64,000 nt of DNA, from contig NZ_FOLQ01000003.1 in assembly GCF_900112365.1 (NCBI RefSeq), positions 434,001 through 498,000 on the forward strand, written 5' to 3'. Below are positions 1-9,288 of the stretch, piece after piece. Under the pieces are notes generated by a model. The model worked only from the letters and a program-made list of their open reading frames with translations, was not told the origin of the DNA and did not search any database. The position numbers and the translations under genes were made by a program. The DNA comes from Spirosoma endophyticum. GTDB taxonomy: Bacteria; Bacteroidota; Bacteroidia; Cytophagales; Spirosomataceae. Within the stretch, counting starts at the first letter, position 1. Every line of letters begins with the position of its first letter.

Positions 1-207
1 CTGCATTTGCCCTTCCAGACCAAGATCCCGAATGGATTCCCCAATCTGAAGGTTCCGAAGCGTATCAATGATACGTCTACCAAAAATAGCGGCAATTAAA
101 AGGGAGGTTATAACGGCACCGAGGGCACGAAACGATATATATTGGAAAACCCCGGCACCGGGGAAGTTGTAACGTTCGTCAAGGAAATGAAAGAGGTAAT
201 AGAGCAT
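1..207 (-). CDS. mraY: MraY N-terminus, phospho-N-acetylmuramoyl-pentapeptide-transferase (partial)
   Basis: Only the first 69 codons lie in the window; the gene runs off the left edge. I translated it by hand from ATG at 205-207. The start [12 protein letters not shown], followed by [17 protein letters not shown] and a GRRIIDTL segment, matches the usual MraY N-terminus with its first membrane helix. MraY is an integral membrane enzyme that moves phospho-MurNAc-pentapeptide from UDP to undecaprenyl phosphate, forming lipid I. It follows murE on the same strand at a gap of 103 bp that contains an inverted-repeat element. The order ftsL-ftsI-murE-mraY is the standard dcw order, which supports the call. 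Confidence 0.88.
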   Translation of the reverse strand, partial: MLYYLFHFLDERYNFPGAGVFQYISFRALGAVITSLLIAAIFGRRIIDTLRNLQIGESIRDLGLEGQMQ

Positions 208-211
208 TTTT

Positions 212-297
212 AAAGAGTGAAAGAGTGAAAGAATGAAAGAGCGGAAAGCAATAGCGGTTTACAGGCGCTCCTCCACTCTTTCGCTCTTTCGCTCTTT
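212..297. repeat. Octamer tandem repeat with inverted copy between murE and mraY
   Basis: The left arm (212-247) holds about four copies of an 8-base unit like AAAGAGTG. The right arm (272-297) holds the complementary unit, like CTCTTTCG, about three times. The arms can fold into a long imperfect hairpin with a loop of roughly 25 bases. It could act as an attenuator or RNA processing site inside the operon, or be a simple-sequence tract whose copy number varies. Confidence 0.6.
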
Positions 298-310
298 GTA
301 CGTGCCAAAG

Positions 311-1798
311 TTACTGATTTCCGCGTTCTGCGAAAGCTTCCCGCAATACCGCCCGGTCGTCGAAATCGTATTTGACTCCTTTAATTTCCTGATACGTTTC
401 GTGACCTTTTCCCGCAATAAGAATAATATCGTGCGGACGAGCGAAAGCAACCGCTTGTCGAATAGCTTCGTGGCGGTCCTCGATCGTTGTTGTTTTTTTG
501 ACGTCAACGGGCGAAACGCCGGCCTGCATTTGCGCCAGAATCTCCATCGGGTCTTCGTTTCGAGGATTGTCTGAGGTCAGGATGACGCGGTTACTAAAGC
601 GGCAGGCAATGTCGGCCATGACAGGACGCTTGGCCGCATCACGGTTTCCTCCGCAACCCACCACCGTAATAATCTGCGGCAGATAATCCTGCTCGTCAGT
701 CTGCCGTATCCCGTTTATTGTTTCCAGTACGTTCTGAAGCGCATCGGGCGTATGGGCGTAATCGACAATTCCCACAATCTTATCGTCTGAAACGACCTGC
801 TCGAAGCGGCCGGGTGGGGGCGTAAGACCAGATAGTAAGGTTAATACGTCGGCTGAGTCTTCGCCGAGTAATACGGCGGCTCCATATACACTCAGGATAT
901 TGTAAGCGTTGAAGCGACCGATCAGTTTGAACCAAACCTCATGATCGTTCACAAACATATTTAACCCAAACAGGCTGTCGGCAATGATTTTCCCCTTGAA
1001 GGTTGCCAGCGTTTGCAGCGAGTACGTCTCCTTGCGGGCAGCCGTGTTCTGAAGCATCACCAATCCCCGTTTATCATCTACGTTTGTTAGGGCAAAGGCC
1101 GATGATGGCAATTGATCAAAAAATCCTTTTTTTGCCCGTATATATTTATCGAACGTACCGTGGAAATCGAGGTGGTCGTGGGTGATATTCGTGAAAATTC
1201 CGCCCGCAAATGTTAAGCCTGCAATACGTTCCTGCACCACCGCGTGCGAACTCACTTCCATGAATACGTGCGTGCAACCATGTGCCCGCATTTTCGTGAG
1301 CAATTGATTGGTAGTAATAACGTCGGGCGTGGTGTGCGTAGCGGGAATGACTTCGTCGTCAATCTGATTCTGAACCGTCGACAGAAGTCCGCAGCGATAA
1401 CCCAACGCCCGAAATAGCCAGAAAAGTAATGTAGCAACCGATGTTTTACCGTTCGTACCCGTTACCCCAATGAGCTTGAGTTTCTGTGAAGGCTGACCGT
1501 AAAAATTAGCCGCGGCTAACCCCATCGATCGGGCCGAATCCTGCACCCGAATGTAAGCGACTGTATTTGTAGACTGACCAGGATCATCGGGAAATTCTTC
1601 GCATAAAATGGCCGATGCACCCTTTTGCACCGCCGTTTCGATGAATGAATGGCCGTCGGAAATGGTCCCGCGAATGGCTATGAACAAACTGCCGGGACCA
1701 ACTTTTCGTGAATCCATCGTCAGGTTCGTTACGTCGGTCTCCATGCTGCCAGACGTAGCCAGCAGGGGAATTTTATAGAAGAGGTCTTTGAGTTGCAT
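311..1798 (-). CDS. murE: UDP-N-acetylmuramoyl-L-alanyl-D-glutamate--2,6-diaminopimelate ligase
   Basis: Cytoplasmic Mur ligase of 495 residues, the normal size. It adds the third stem-peptide residue to UDP-MurNAc-L-Ala-D-Glu using ATP. The ATP-binding loop GVTGTNGKT is at residues 111-119. The motif DNPR at 410-413, followed by NEDP, is the one that marks use of meso-diaminopimelate rather than lysine, so the peptidoglycan is predicted to be the DAP type. A GKGHE motif sits at 463-467. The ATG at 1796-1798 fits the family's N-terminus. It lies between ftsI (166 bp upstream) and mraY (downstream) on the same strand, almost certainly in one operon. Confidence 0.96.
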   Translation of the reverse strand: MQLKDLFYKIPLLATSGSMETDVTNLTMDSRKVGPGSLFIAIRGTISDGHSFIETAVQKGASAILCEEFPDDPGQSTNTVAYIRVQDSARSMGLAAANFYGQPSQKLKLIGVTGTNGKTSVATLLFWLFRALGYRCGLLSTVQNQIDDEVIPATHTTPDVITTNQLLTKMRAHGCTHVFMEVSSHAVVQERIAGLTFAGGIFTNITHDHLDFHGTFDKYIRAKKGFFDQLPSSAFALTNVDDKRGLVMLQNTAARKETYSLQTLATFKGKIIADSLFGLNMFVNDHEVWFKLIGRFNAYNILSVYGAAVLLGEDSADVLTLLSGLTPPPGRFEQVVSDDKIVGIVDYAHTPDALQNVLETINGIRQTDEQDYLPQIITVVGCGGNRDAAKRPVMADIACRFSNRVILTSDNPRNEDPMEILAQMQAGVSPVDVKKTTTIEDRHEAIRQAVAFARPHDIILIAGKGHETYQEIKGVKYDFDDRAVLREAFAERGNQ

Positions 1799-1964
1799 TC
1801 GTTTTTAACAAACGGCCAGTTCGTCTGTAGCCCGCAAAAAAACAGATTGAGCGCGGGATTGCCTAATTTTTTATAAGACCTACTTCCATCATACCTTTCC
1901 TCCGATCAGATTCATTAGGTTAATGTCGTTCGTCGACCGAAAATCAAACATGTTATTTTAGGTA

Positions 1965-4097
1965 TTACCCTAACGTTAGTGTTATCCGCTTTCCCGTTGT
2001 TTTGTCTGGTCCTGTTCCGGGCTCAAGCGATTGCTCTTTTACCTTACCACGACCCTCAGTCAGCACCTTATACCCATGATTTTCGAGCAGGAATAACGCA
2101 TCACGAAGCGATAGTCCCCGAACATCCGGTACCTGGTCGGTTCGGGTTGGACGAGATTTCCAGCGGCCACTTGGCGTAGCTTCTACCCAGCCTTCGGTCG
2201 ATGGTTCATTGCGTATGTGCAGGGCCGAGCCTATTGTATGCAGGTCGTCGGCATAACCCGCCAGCAAGCCCGCCGTTGACGATTGCGGCTGAGACGTATT
2301 GGGTTGGATAGGCGCATGCATGCGAATGTCGGACGCGACGATCCGGTCGGCCACTGCTTTAAATACCGGGGCCGATACCGCCCCGGCGTACAAAGTGCCC
2401 TTATTATCACCTTGATGGGGGTTATCTACGACCGCAATTACACTGTACTTAGGTTTGTCGGCTGGGAAATAGCCAATAAAAGAGGTGTAATATCGCCCCG
2501 CCTGATACAGCCCACCAATAATCTTCTGCGCTGTTCCCGTTTTACCCGAAATACCGTAATGCGGATTATTAATGTGTCTCGCCGTACCGTGGTCAACCAC
2601 ACCGCGCAAGAGTTCCTGCGCCTTTCGTATGGTTTCGCTGGAACAGATAAGGGTAGGTGATACGTATGGTTTATTGTCTTCAAGAATCTCTTTGCCGCGC
2701 CGGATCTGCTTAACGATCATGGGACGCACCCAATGGCCGTTATTGGCTACCGCATTATAAAACGTGAGCATTTGCAGCGGAGTAATCTGCATTTCGTAGC
2801 CGTAGGACATGGATGTCAATGAAACCTTACTCCAGCCCCTCATGTCGGGATTACGAATAATCGGTTGGGCTTCCCCTTTCATGTGGATGCCCGTCGGTTC
2901 TGTCAGGTGGAACTGGCGCAGATACTGGCAATACAGATCAGGACGACTATAGAAATAGGTGCGCATGAGCAGATGAGTGCCGATATTTGATGACTTCTCA
3001 AAGACCTGACGCGCCGTTATGGTGCCCGATCCACCCCCATTTGAATCCGTTATCCTAAGACCATTGTACACAACAGAATGTTGTCCCGTCGCAACCATCT
3101 GATTTAGGGAAATGGCTTTCTCTTCCATCAGCGCCATCATCGTGGCTAGTTTGAACGTGGAGCCAGGATCAGTACGTCCTGCCAGGGCATGGTTGAAGTT
3201 TTCAACGTATTTATCCCCACGTCTGGTCAAATTTGCCATGGCCCTGATTTCTCCCGTCGCTACTTCCATCACGATCACACAGCCTTTGTCTGCTTTATAC
3301 TTGACGAGGGCTTCATGTAGCGCTGACTCAGCTATATCCTGATAGTCGACGTTGATGGTTGTGTACAGATCCATGCCCGGCTCGGGCTTCATGTCCGGGC
3401 CATCGTTGACGGGCTTTCGTATCCCACCCGCTAGTACTTCGACCAGGCCAACCGCGTTTTTACCGGCTAACTCGGGCTGGAAACTCGCTTCGAGTCCAAT
3501 TAAACCCCGGCCTGTTTTCGCATCGAGGTTGCCAATTGTACGTTCAGCCATCCGGTCGAATGGGTGATACCGCTCGTAATAGGGACGTAGCACACCTCCG
3601 CGAGCAGCCACTTTGGGCGACGACCGGAAAAACGGCCATTTAAGCATCTCCTGCCGCTCCTGAAACGTAACACGCCGACGGTTCAACAGGACGTAGCGAC
3701 GTTTGCGGGCGCGGGCATCGCGAATAAGATCCTCATAGTCTCTGGCAGAGCGGTCTTTGTAAATACGAGACAGTAGCTTGCCCAGAGAATCGACCTTGTT
3801 ATTAAAATATTCGGGCTTAGCCATGGTTGGGTCTAAGCCAACCACATAGGTTGGAAGGGATGTTGCCAGCAGTTTTTCTTCAGTTCCATAGATGTTGCCG
3901 CGCATGGCCCGAATCGTATCGCGTTGGATGAGGGTTGACGCTACCCGTTCGCGCCAGTATTCGCCTTTTAAATCTTTCTGAAAATACTGCAGAGATACAA
4001 GCCGCACAATAACACAAATAGCCAGCACAATAACCACGTAGAAGACGTGATTTGCCCGTTGAATGATGTCCTGCTTAATGTTCATTTGACTTGACAA
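1965..4097 (-). CDS. ftsI: Division transpeptidase FtsI (PBP3) with C-terminal PASTA domain
   Basis: Class B penicillin-binding protein of 710 residues that cross-links septal peptidoglycan. There is one N-terminal membrane helix at about residues 17-34, then a dimerisation/pedestal domain. In the transpeptidase domain the nucleophile motif STFK is at 313-316, SSN at 369-371 and KTG at 519-521. A single PASTA domain begins near VPDVRGLSLRDA and fills about the last 60 residues; a PASTA tail here is common in Bacteroidota. Two in-frame ATGs exist (residues 1 and 5). From the first, the gene overlaps ftsL by 23 bp, which points to coupled translation. Confidence 0.95.
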   Translation of the reverse strand: MSSQMNIKQDIIQRANHVFYVVIVLAICVIVRLVSLQYFQKDLKGEYWRERVASTLIQRDTIRAMRGNIYGTEEKLLATSLPTYVVGLDPTMAKPEYFNNKVDSLGKLLSRIYKDRSARDYEDLIRDARARKRRYVLLNRRRVTFQERQEMLKWPFFRSSPKVAARGGVLRPYYERYHPFDRMAERTIGNLDAKTGRGLIGLEASFQPELAGKNAVGLVEVLAGGIRKPVNDGPDMKPEPGMDLYTTINVDYQDIAESALHEALVKYKADKGCVIVMEVATGEIRAMANLTRRGDKYVENFNHALAGRTDPGSTFKLATMMALMEEKAISLNQMVATGQHSVVYNGLRITDSNGGGSGTITARQVFEKSSNIGTHLLMRTYFYSRPDLYCQYLRQFHLTEPTGIHMKGEAQPIIRNPDMRGWSKVSLTSMSYGYEMQITPLQMLTFYNAVANNGHWVRPMIVKQIRRGKEILEDNKPYVSPTLICSSETIRKAQELLRGVVDHGTARHINNPHYGISGKTGTAQKIIGGLYQAGRYYTSFIGYFPADKPKYSVIAVVDNPHQGDNKGTLYAGAVSAPVFKAVADRIVASDIRMHAPIQPNTSQPQSSTAGLLAGYADDLHTIGSALHIRNEPSTEGWVEATPSGRWKSRPTRTDQVPDVRGLSLRDALFLLENHGYKVLTEGRGKVKEQSLEPGTGPDKTTGKRITLTLG

Positions 4098-4473
4098 CTA
4101 TTTTGTGGGGTGGAGTTTGGCTTTCGGCAAGGCCAAGGGCTGCAACGCGCCGGCTGATTTCGGATTGTTTGCCGCTCTTGTTAAAATCGGCCTGTAGAAC
4201 TGTTGCCTGAGACCGTAATTCGTCTACCTGCAATTTAGTGCGCTGAATTCGCCGGACCAGCCGTTCGGCATTGTGGTTCAGGCCAATGTACACAATCATC
4301 AGGAACGTAACCCACAGAATACGATCAATATGCCGGATCGGCCAACTGTTGTCTTCGCCAAATAGCCGATCTAAACCAATGAAATCATTGAGCCACGATG
4401 CCAGACGGATTTTACGTCGTTGTTTTTTCTGTTTGGCGATCCGTTCGGGTTCTCGAAAGGTATTTTTTGCCAT
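4075..4473 (-). CDS. ftsL: FtsL-like cell division protein
   Basis: Short bitopic protein of 132 residues. A basic cytoplasmic N-terminus (Lys/Arg-rich, residues 8-24) is followed by a hydrophobic segment at about 51-66, then a helical Lys/Glu/Gln-rich periplasmic region (about 70-105) with coiled-coil character. This layout and its place directly before ftsI identify it as the FtsL-like protein of Bacteroidota, which would join FtsB and FtsQ in the divisome. Sequence similarity to proteobacterial FtsL is low, so position carries much of the call. It overlaps ftsI by 23 bp. The gene usually found before it, rsmH, is absent; an M28 peptidase lies 126 bp upstream. Confidence 0.8.
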   Translation of the reverse strand: MAKNTFREPERIAKQKKQRRKIRLASWLNDFIGLDRLFGEDNSWPIRHIDRILWVTFLMIVYIGLNHNAERLVRRIQRTKLQVDELRSQATVLQADFNKSGKQSEISRRVAALGLAESQTPPHKIVVKSNEH

Positions 4474-4599
4474 GACACGGTGAGAATGCGATGTACCTAC
4501 AAAGAAACGAAAACATTATTTCCAGTCCCGATAACGACGAAATCTTTAATCCCGGTGAGAAAGATTTTTTAACGGTACAAAAATGTGATTCGTTTATGT

Positions 4600-6093
4600 C
4601 TATTCTTTCCAGCGCCACTCATTGGCAATTTGCAGAGAGGTACGTAGGCCCTGTGTCACGAGGTAATCGCGGGTTTGTGTGTCGGTCTGGCGACGGGTTG
4701 GAATGTCGTCGGCGTCGGCGAGGGCATACAGCAGCATGGTCGAGTACCGGACGGTATTTTTCAGCTGATCGGCATTGACAAGGTTAATCCGGTCGCAGTT
4801 GGCGTGGTAGCAATCAAGCACGTCTTTGGTCAGATGACCGTTCATGCCTACCACCGGAACGCCCTCAAGCATAAACGGTTGGTGGTCAGAATGTAGCCCC
4901 GCCTGATTCTGCATTTGGTTAGCAAAGGTGGGTTCTACCTCTTTCATTGTTTCACCAACCGTATTTAAAAACGGCACGATGTCAGACCGGCCAAAAGCGT
5001 TAAGGCCCGTAGGGTCATTGGTCATGTCGAGGTTCATCATGTACCGTACTTTATCCAATTGACCGGTCTGCTTTAGTTCTTCAACCATCGCCTTAGAGCC
5101 CAGCAACCCCTGCTCTTCGCCCATGAACAGAACAAATTCAATCGTGCGTTTAGGCTTGAGCTTCAGGGCCTTGAACGTGCGGGCTATGTCCATAATAGCG
5201 AAAGAGCCAATCCCATTGTCAATGGCACCCGTAGCCAGATCCCAAGAATCGAGGTGCCCGCCGACGATAATTTTTTCGTCGGGATATTGCGAGCCATTTA
5301 GCGTAACCACTACGTTGCGCGCGCGAATTTTGCGGCTCGTATTGGTCATGTCGATAACCGCATGAAGTGGACTGTGTTCTTCCTGAATCCAGGAACGTAG
5401 CGCCTGACCGCTTTCGAGTGAAATACAAACGGACGGAATCGGAATGAGTTTGCCTGTTACGGACGCGGTACCGGTTAGCAAAACGTTGCCGGGCACCAGA
5501 TTGACCATTATAACTCCTGTGGCTCCGTACTGAATAGCGAGTGCAGTTTTCTCGGAACGGTGCAAGTTTCGGGCACCTTTGGTTGGTGCGGCTAGGCCAA
5601 TATTGACTAAAGCGACTTTCCCTTTCAGTTTATCTTTTACCGCGGCAAAATCGCCTTCAAGCCCATTGCCCACGTCGACAATTTCGCCTTGTATGTGTGC
5701 TTCGATAGGTGAGTGGGCGAGTGATACGACTGGTACATCACGGAAATTGTCGCTCCGATACGGTACTACCGACAGCGTAACCGTGTCGCGGGCCCAGGCT
5801 TCAACCTCAAACGGCGCAAAGCGTACGTCTTTATAGCCATATGATGACAGCAAATCAAATGCATAGGCTTCTGCCCGACTACCGTTGGGGCTACCCGTTA
5901 GCCGGTGACCGACTCGCTCGGAGGCATCGGCGAGCGTTTCGTAGGCACGACTATGTTCGCTTACCTCCTTGTTTATACGGAAGAATGCTTTCTGAAGAGA
6001 AAGTTTATCAGGATTAAAGGCAGTTAAACAACCGGCAGTGCCGATACAGAACAGCACGAGCCGGAAACGGGGCACGTAAAATGTTCGGGCCAT
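4600..6093 (-). CDS. M28 family zinc aminopeptidase, probable lipoprotein
   Basis: Metallopeptidase of 497 residues. The signal ends in a lipobox-like TAGC with Cys22, so it is probably lipid-anchored in the envelope. A PA-like insert at roughly 130-250 precedes the catalytic part. Predicted zinc ligands and active-site residues are visible in order: H280 and D282 (HLDSWD), bridging D292 (DNG), E326-E327 (GEEQG), D356 (NLDMTND) and H430 (CYHANCD). All are present, so it should be active, removing N-terminal residues from peptides. The exact substrate cannot be told. It is upstream of ftsL on the same strand with a 126-bp gap, so it may or may not be cotranscribed with the dcw genes. Confidence 0.9.
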   Translation of the reverse strand: MARTFYVPRFRLVLFCIGTAGCLTAFNPDKLSLQKAFFRINKEVSEHSRAYETLADASERVGHRLTGSPNGSRAEAYAFDLLSSYGYKDVRFAPFEVEAWARDTVTLSVVPYRSDNFRDVPVVSLAHSPIEAHIQGEIVDVGNGLEGDFAAVKDKLKGKVALVNIGLAAPTKGARNLHRSEKTALAIQYGATGVIMVNLVPGNVLLTGTASVTGKLIPIPSVCISLESGQALRSWIQEEHSPLHAVIDMTNTSRKIRARNVVVTLNGSQYPDEKIIVGGHLDSWDLATGAIDNGIGSFAIMDIARTFKALKLKPKRTIEFVLFMGEEQGLLGSKAMVEELKQTGQLDKVRYMMNLDMTNDPTGLNAFGRSDIVPFLNTVGETMKEVEPTFANQMQNQAGLHSDHQPFMLEGVPVVGMNGHLTKDVLDCYHANCDRINLVNADQLKNTVRYSTMLLYALADADDIPTRRQTDTQTRDYLVTQGLRTSLQIANEWRWKE

Positions 6094-6201
6094 AATATGG
6101 GTGGTAGAGTTCTTTGCTAAAGATACAAAAATGGCCGTAGATTTCGATGCCGAAGATTAGACGTATTAAACCCACAAAGCGTTCGAACCTATTGAGAAAA
6201 T

Positions 6202-6903
6202 TTACGAATTCTGATTAAACGTTGATGCTACATACGGTGGCTTAGGCTTCATTGGTTTTAATTGAACCATAATTCGTCCAGCAAGCCAATCCGGATCAAT
6301 ACCAGCTACGCCAAAAACCTTATTCCAGCTACGTTCAAAACAGTGAGCGGCATCCGGAAAGGACGTTGATACGGCCAATGCCCGTTCATAAAAGGATACT
6401 GGTTTTTGGCATATTACGTTGCGGTGAATAGCAAATTGAGCCCCTAAAACGAAGGTGTAAAGTTCTGGCCCGTCGGTGTCAAAAAGCGCTCGATGGAAAC
6501 CCCGCAGGTCAAGACGACGCCCATCTTCATTTTTACTCCAGGGCTGGAAAAGTCGGTGCCCCTGATTGTCGTCAGTATCAATCAGGTGCCCGAGCCATCG
6601 GAAACCAGTCTGGCCGGTCATATTAGGTTCAGCCACGAATTCACGTAGTGTTTTCTTGAAATCGTAGGCATGATCGAAGGGCTTACCCTGACAGAAAATG
6701 GTCCACTCCGCCAGTGAATCGTAGCGGCTAACGATGTGATGCAGGTAAGTGTGGGCTTCACGGCCAATATTAGGCAATGTGATGGCTTCCCATTCTGTCA
6801 ATCCTTCCGGGCTTTTGTCGTATACAGTTTTCTGCAAGCCAGTTGGCAGATTTCGCAACCAGTTCAGGTTTTCAGTATAATGAGCAACAACAAGTTCGAT
6901 CAT
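6202..6903 (-). CDS. DUF3431 domain protein
   Basis: Protein of 233 residues with no signal peptide or membrane helix. The N-terminal half, with VVAHYTENLNWLRNLP, then LPNIGREAHTYLHHIV and EWTIFCQGKPFDH, matches the DUF3431 pattern found in bacteria, fungi and plants. The family resembles glycosyltransferase-A type folds and often occurs near sugar genes, but no activity is established. The gene stands alone, divergent from the S9 peptidase. A 112-bp inverted-repeat element begins 3 bp upstream of its start codon, leaving almost no room for an independent leader and probably shaping its promoter. Confidence 0.75.
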   Translation of the reverse strand: MIELVVAHYTENLNWLRNLPTGLQKTVYDKSPEGLTEWEAITLPNIGREAHTYLHHIVSRYDSLAEWTIFCQGKPFDHAYDFKKTLREFVAEPNMTGQTGFRWLGHLIDTDDNQGHRLFQPWSKNEDGRRLDLRGFHRALFDTDGPELYTFVLGAQFAIHRNVICQKPVSFYERALAVSTSFPDAAHCFERSWNKVFGVAGIDPDWLAGRIMVQLKPMKPKPPYVASTFNQNS

Positions 6904-6905
6904 AA

Positions 6906-7017
6906 TTTAAACGATCCGGCGTTCCGGCGCAGAGAAACAGAGAAAACGCAAAGGTCGCGGAGTTAAGTTGTTTTCTTATGTGTCTCTGCGCTCTTCTCTT
7001 TAGACTCTGCGTTTAAA
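6906..7017. repeat. MITE/REP-like inverted repeat element
   Basis: The element is bounded by an 8-bp perfect inverted repeat, TTTAAACG at 6906-6913 and CGTTTAAA at 7010-7017. Inside are facing copies of CGCAGAG-type sequence (around 6928-6960 on the left; CTCTGCG around 6984-6990 and 7005-7011 on the right). It fills most of the divergent promoter region between the DUF3431 gene and the S9 peptidase. No transposase is encoded, and I see no second copy in this window. Confidence 0.5.
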
Positions 7018-7068
7018 TAAACCTTATTTTTACGAGCAATCTATCGAAACGACCATCACCAGACCAAT

Positions 7069-9192
7069 ATGAAACGAACATGGTTTACGCTTCTTATTTT
7101 ACTTACCCTGCATAGCATGACCCAGGCACAAACTCCCATACTGAATCCACCGAAGGCCATCGTTAAGCCTAAAGAACTGGTTACGAACGGACATACGCGG
7201 ACAGATAATTATTACTACCTCAACGAGCGCGAAAACCCTGAGGTTATCAAGTACCTGAACGCCGAAAATACTTATCTCGATCAGGTATTGTCTCCCGTTA
7301 AAGACTTGCAGACCAAGCTCTTCGACGAAATGAAAGGGCGCATCAAGCAGCAGGATGAATCCGTGCCTTACAAAGAAGGTAACTATTATTACTACACCCG
7401 CTACGTAACGGGGGGCGAGTATCCTATTTACTGTCGTAAGAAAGGCTCGCTTCAAGGCACCGAGGAGATCATGTTCGACGGGAATTCGCTGGCGAAAGGG
7501 CACAACTACTACCAGCTTGGTGGTTATGAAGTATCAGACAATGATGAACTGGCCATTTTTGCGGAAGATACCGTTAGTCGTCGGCTCTATACATTACGTA
7601 TCAAAAACCTCAAGACCGGGAAGATTTATCCTGAAGTCATTAAAGATACCGAAGCGGGAAGTTTTGCCTGGGCTACTGATAACAAAACGTTGTTTTACAT
7701 CAAAAAAGACCCGCAAACGTTGCTTGGTTATCAGGTCTATCGGCACGTACTGGACAGCCCTACAGCCGCCGACGTACTGGTCTACGAGGAAAAAGACAAC
7801 CAGTTCTACATGGGCCTGAGCCGCTCTAAATCAAAGAAATACATTGAGATTGGCGTCGACCATAATGGAGTCGCTACGGAGTATAGACTGCTGGAAGCCA
7901 GCCAGCCAACGGGCGAGTTCAAAGTTTTTTTGCCGCGTGAGAAAGGGCACGAATACGACATTGTTCATTACAAGGACAAGTTTTACGTTCGTACCAACTG
8001 GAAGGCCGAAAACTTCCGATTAATGGAAGTACCCGAAGGTAAAACCGCTGACCGGACCACCTGGAAAGAAGTGATTGCGCACCGGCCGGATGTGTATCTG
8101 GCCAACATGGACGTATTTGTGAATCACCTCGTGTTGGGTGAGCGCAAAGCGGGCCTGACGAACATTCGGGTCATTAACCAGAAAACTAAGGCTGACGAAT
8201 ACCTGAATTTTGGTGAACCAGCCTACGTAGCGGGCATTGGCTACAATCCAGATTTTAACACGAATATCTTACGCTACAGTTACTCGTCGCTGACAACGCC
8301 TAGCTCCACCTTCGACTATAACATGGATACGAAGGAGAAAACGCTGAAGAAACAGCAGGAAATTTTGGGCGGCTTCGACAAGAACAACTACGTATCGGAG
8401 CGGACATATGCTACCGCCCGCGATGGCGTAAAAATTCCGGTTTCGCTGGTGTATCGCAAAGGCACGAAGAAAGATGGCTCGGCTCCGTTGCTCCAATATT
8501 CTTACGGGTCATACGGCTACTCGACTGATCCGGGCTTTAGCTCAACGCGCCTAAGTCTTCTTGATCGGGGATTTATTTTCGCCATTGCACACATTCGGGG
8601 TGGGCAGGAAATGGGCCGCCGATGGTATGAAGATGGCAAAATGCTGAAGAAGAAAAATACCTTCAACGACTTTGTAAACGTATCGGAATATCTGATCAAA
8701 AACAAGTACACCAGCACCAGCAAACTCTTCGCGATGGGCGGTAGCGCAGGTGGTTTACTGATGGGTGCTGTTATCAACCAGGCTCCGCAACTGTACCGGG
8801 GCGTTGTTGCGGCTGTTCCCTTTGTAGACGTAGTAACCACGATGCTCGACGAAAGTATTCCCCTTACAACGGGTGAGTTTGAGGAGTGGGGCAATCCGAA
8901 AAATAAGGAGTATTATGACTACATGCTTTCGTATTCACCCTACGACAACGTCGAAAAGAAAGCGTATCCAAACCTGCTCGTAACGACAGGACTGCACGAT
9001 TCGCAGGTACAATATTGGGAGCCTGCCAAATGGGTTGCTAAGCTTCGGGCTATGAAAACGGACAGCAACCAGTTGCTGCTTCATACCAACATGGAAGCCG
9101 GTCACGGGGGCGCATCGGGTCGATTCCAGGCGCTGAAAGAAATTGCGCTTGAATATGCGTTCATGCTAAACCTGGTTGGTGACCGGCAGTAA
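7069..9192 (+). CDS. ptrB: S9 family oligopeptidase, oligopeptidase B-like
   Basis: Serine peptidase of 707 residues with a cleavable signal (MKRTWFTLLILL to about Ala20), so it is probably periplasmic. An N-terminal seven-bladed propeller-type region (about 70-410) precedes the alpha/beta hydrolase domain. The nucleophile motif GGSAGG is at 557-562 with Ser559, Asp644 lies in TGLHDSQV, and His679 in EAGHGG. The whole triad is intact. The segment GSYGYSTDPGFSS and the IRGGQEMGRRWYEDG block are typical of PtrB, which cleaves short peptides after basic residues. It is monocistronic; a strong inverted repeat follows its stop codon. Confidence 0.92.
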   Translation: MKRTWFTLLILLTLHSMTQAQTPILNPPKAIVKPKELVTNGHTRTDNYYYLNERENPEVIKYLNAENTYLDQVLSPVKDLQTKLFDEMKGRIKQQDESVPYKEGNYYYYTRYVTGGEYPIYCRKKGSLQGTEEIMFDGNSLAKGHNYYQLGGYEVSDNDELAIFAEDTVSRRLYTLRIKNLKTGKIYPEVIKDTEAGSFAWATDNKTLFYIKKDPQTLLGYQVYRHVLDSPTAADVLVYEEKDNQFYMGLSRSKSKKYIEIGVDHNGVATEYRLLEASQPTGEFKVFLPREKGHEYDIVHYKDKFYVRTNWKAENFRLMEVPEGKTADRTTWKEVIAHRPDVYLANMDVFVNHLVLGERKAGLTNIRVINQKTKADEYLNFGEPAYVAGIGYNPDFNTNILRYSYSSLTTPSSTFDYNMDTKEKTLKKQQEILGGFDKNNYVSERTYATARDGVKIPVSLVYRKGTKKDGSAPLLQYSYGSYGYSTDPGFSSTRLSLLDRGFIFAIAHIRGGQEMGRRWYEDGKMLKKKNTFNDFVNVSEYLIKNKYTSTSKLFAMGGSAGGLLMGAVINQAPQLYRGVVAAVPFVDVVTTMLDESIPLTTGEFEEWGNPKNKEYYDYMLSYSPYDNVEKKAYPNLLVTTGLHDSQVQYWEPAKWVAKLRAMKTDSNQLLLHTNMEAGHGGASGRFQALKEIALEYAFMLNLVGDRQ

Positions 9193-9222
9193 GAACCGTT
9201 TTTTCAATTAAAAAAATCTCAA

Positions 9223-9274
9223 TTTTCTGTCATTCCGACCGGTCCGCTGGTGCGGCAGGAGGAATGACAGAAAA
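9223..9274. terminator. 14-bp inverted repeat after the S9 peptidase gene
   Basis: TTTTCTGTCATTCC at 9223-9236 is perfectly complementary to 9261-9274, with a 24-base loop that is itself partly self-complementary. It lies 30 bp past the ptrB-like stop codon and may terminate transcription or stabilise the mRNA end. The CATTCC/GGAATG arms also look like a dispersed REP-type repeat. Confidence 0.55.
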
Positions 9275-9288
9275 ACTACATCATTGTA

